Below the pieces are notes generated by a model. That model saw only the letters and a program-made list of their open reading frames with translations. It searched no databases and had not been told where the DNA came from. 64,000 nt of DNA from Eriocheir sinensis (lineage: Eukaryota; Arthropoda; Malacostraca; Decapoda; Varunidae), in assembly GCF_024679095.1 (NCBI RefSeq), contig NW_026112131.1, positions 567,501 through 631,500 of the forward strand. The letters are read 5' to 3'. Positions 62,801 to 64,000 of the stretch are shown piece by piece; the stretch's first letter is position 1, and every line of letters starts with the position of its first letter. The position numbers were made by a program, and so were the translations under genes.

Positions 62801-63159
62801 CAATACTCATTCAGAAAACAAATACACACTCACTTGTCACCACAACACACCAACACTAACAATTACACTTGATTCACTTCCCTCCCCTGCACACCCGGCT
62901 CCCCTGTCACCCAACAGCAAACACAAATATGCATGTTATGCACCTGAATGGGTGCCCTGTGTATTATAAATCAAGATCAAGGTAATTTAGCTGTGCAGGT
63001 GTAACTAGTAATTTTGCACTTGTGCACCGGCATGAGTGCAATATTATACAAGACTGAGCACTGCACTGCTGATATTTACTGAAGAACAACACTGTGCAGG
63101 TTATTGCACAGCGCCCCACCACTAAACTTAACAGATCTATTCAAATTTAACATCACCTG
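62801..63159. other. No gene recognised
   Basis: Unique DNA with repeated TGCAC/GTGCA motifs (62990-63100). Confidence 0.5.
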
Positions 63160-63480
63160 CTGGGTGGGGCTTTGTCCCCGTCAACCCTACTGGCAGACCT
63201 TTCATAACAAATGTGCAATCTCCCCTTCAGACCTTTTTGTTCTAACTCCTGATCTACCCACTAGAGGCCACCAGCACTAAATACCACATGTTAGGACCCA
63301 GCTTGAACTAAGGAAGAGGTCCTTCAGTGTCAAAGGCATTCCTTTGTGGAATTCCCTCCCTGAATCCCTGGTCACCCTCCAGTCTCTACCTCTATTTAAA
63401 TCAGCACTAGCTCATCATCTTGGGGACAAACTTTTGGAATATCATTAAATGGACTGTAGCTCTACATCTAATCGTATAAA
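63160..63480 (+). mobile_element. Probable LINE 3' tail remnant
   Basis: AFLCGIPSLNPWSP, a decayed form of a 'WNSLP' LINE tail motif, follows a basic-looking region with several stops. Weak evidence. Confidence 0.35.
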
Positions 63481-63573
63481 TTACATTACAAATTGACTGC
63501 AAATGATGGACTATCCAGCTCTTTCATTAGTATTTGTTTTTGTTTATGTAATTAAATATTGAGAGCTGGCGCA

Positions 63574-63957
63574 TCAGCTGAGTGCTGGCTTCCCCTCGTC
63601 ATCATGTGGACTGTGGGGTCGGGAAGCCCACCAGGTGAGTAAACCAGGTGAGTTAGTTTGAAATATCCAAATCTGACACACCACCTTCTTAGGGGGCATT
63701 ACCTTTGTTCCCCCTTGACCCCTGGCGTGTGTCATGCAACACCCACTCAACAGGAACAGCAGGCACCCATTTAACTGTTTCTGCAGGGAATGGTTATGTA
63801 AAAAGCTGAGCAGCAGTACAAGGCACCTCAGTAAGGTGTCCAGCAGCCCCGCGGGGCGGCGGGTGTGATGCTGGAGGAACACCAAGGGCCGGGGGGCGTC
63901 TTGGCCATGCCGGTCACACACTCCATCATTACCTTCCCCTCGTAGGATCAGCTTCAC
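63574..63957 (-). CDS. Unidentified frame or exon (up to 127 codons)
   Basis: Minus-strand frame with HHTRRPAGLLDTLLRCLVLL, LSFLHNHSLQKQLNGCLLFL, LSGCCMTHARGQGGTK. It is leucine-rich and helical, unlike local low-complexity frames. A good donor (AAAG|GTAATG) follows GGTK at about 63706. I do not recognise it. Confidence 0.3.
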   Translation of the reverse strand: MKLILRGEGNDGVCDRHGQDAPRPLVFLQHHTRRPAGLLDTLLRCLVLLLSFLHNHSLQKQLNGCLLFLLSGCCMTHARGQGGTKVMPPKKVVCQIWIFQTNSPGLLTWWASRPHSPHDDEGKPALS

Positions 63958-64000
63958 CTAGGCTTAGGCATGCCCCGCTACGCCTTGTTCAGGCTGTCAT

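Overview
This is eukaryotic, almost certainly decapod-crustacean-like genomic DNA. The arguments are: intron-split genes with GT-AG splice sites, very dense dinucleotide microsatellites (CT, GT/AC and AT arrays of 50 to 390 bp), several non-LTR retrotransposon families, and tRNA-derived SINEs. The exact species cannot be read from the sequence. There is no bacterial-style operon, CRISPR array or phage module.

Two host genes can be recognised, both on the minus strand. (1) A cadherin-superfamily gene has thirteen recognisable exons from 37067 down to 16997, encoding about six extracellular cadherin (EC) repeats. No signal peptide, transmembrane or cytoplasmic exon is visible, so both ends lie outside or are unrecognised. 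Three exons carry lesions: a frameshift in exon 8, an in-frame TGA in exon 10, and a frameshift plus a GC splice donor in exon 11. (2) A gene of the HDAC6 type (two tandem deacetylase domains) runs from a possible first coding exon at 61236 down to 46187. The C-terminal end of domain 1 and both the N- and C-terminal parts of domain 2 are clear. The central exons with the active-site histidines were not found for either domain, nor was a C-terminal zinc-finger exon.

Layout: 1-9 kb is repeat-rich with no recognised gene. 9-16.7 kb holds SINEs, a foldback DNA element nested in a SINE, a decayed RTE-type LINE and two tandem tRNA-derived SINEs. 17-37 kb is the cadherin gene, with a 2.3-kb 24-bp minisatellite beside exon 4. 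38-41.2 kb is a LINE on the plus strand, 41.7-43.2 kb is huge AT arrays, and 43.5-45.8 kb is a CR1-like LINE on the minus strand. 46-61.3 kb is the HDAC6 locus, interrupted by 90-, 99- and 78-bp tandem arrays, a duplicated exon block, a CR1 fragment and a nearly complete second LINE lying between two AC microsatellites. 61.3-64 kb holds a GC-rich possible promoter, a perfect palindrome and LINE tails.

The recurrent theme is expansion of repeats at exon edges. A 78-bp array copies an HDAC6 exon and its donor twelve times, a roughly 30-bp array copies the donor of cadherin exon 11, and a partial copy of the exon 13 acceptor lies next to that exon. LINE and SINE 3' ends are joined to AC microsatellites, often with AC on both sides. 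I found no clearly new multi-gene system. Many exon phases are off by one nucleotide, so assembly indels and real pseudogenisation cannot be separated from this sequence alone.
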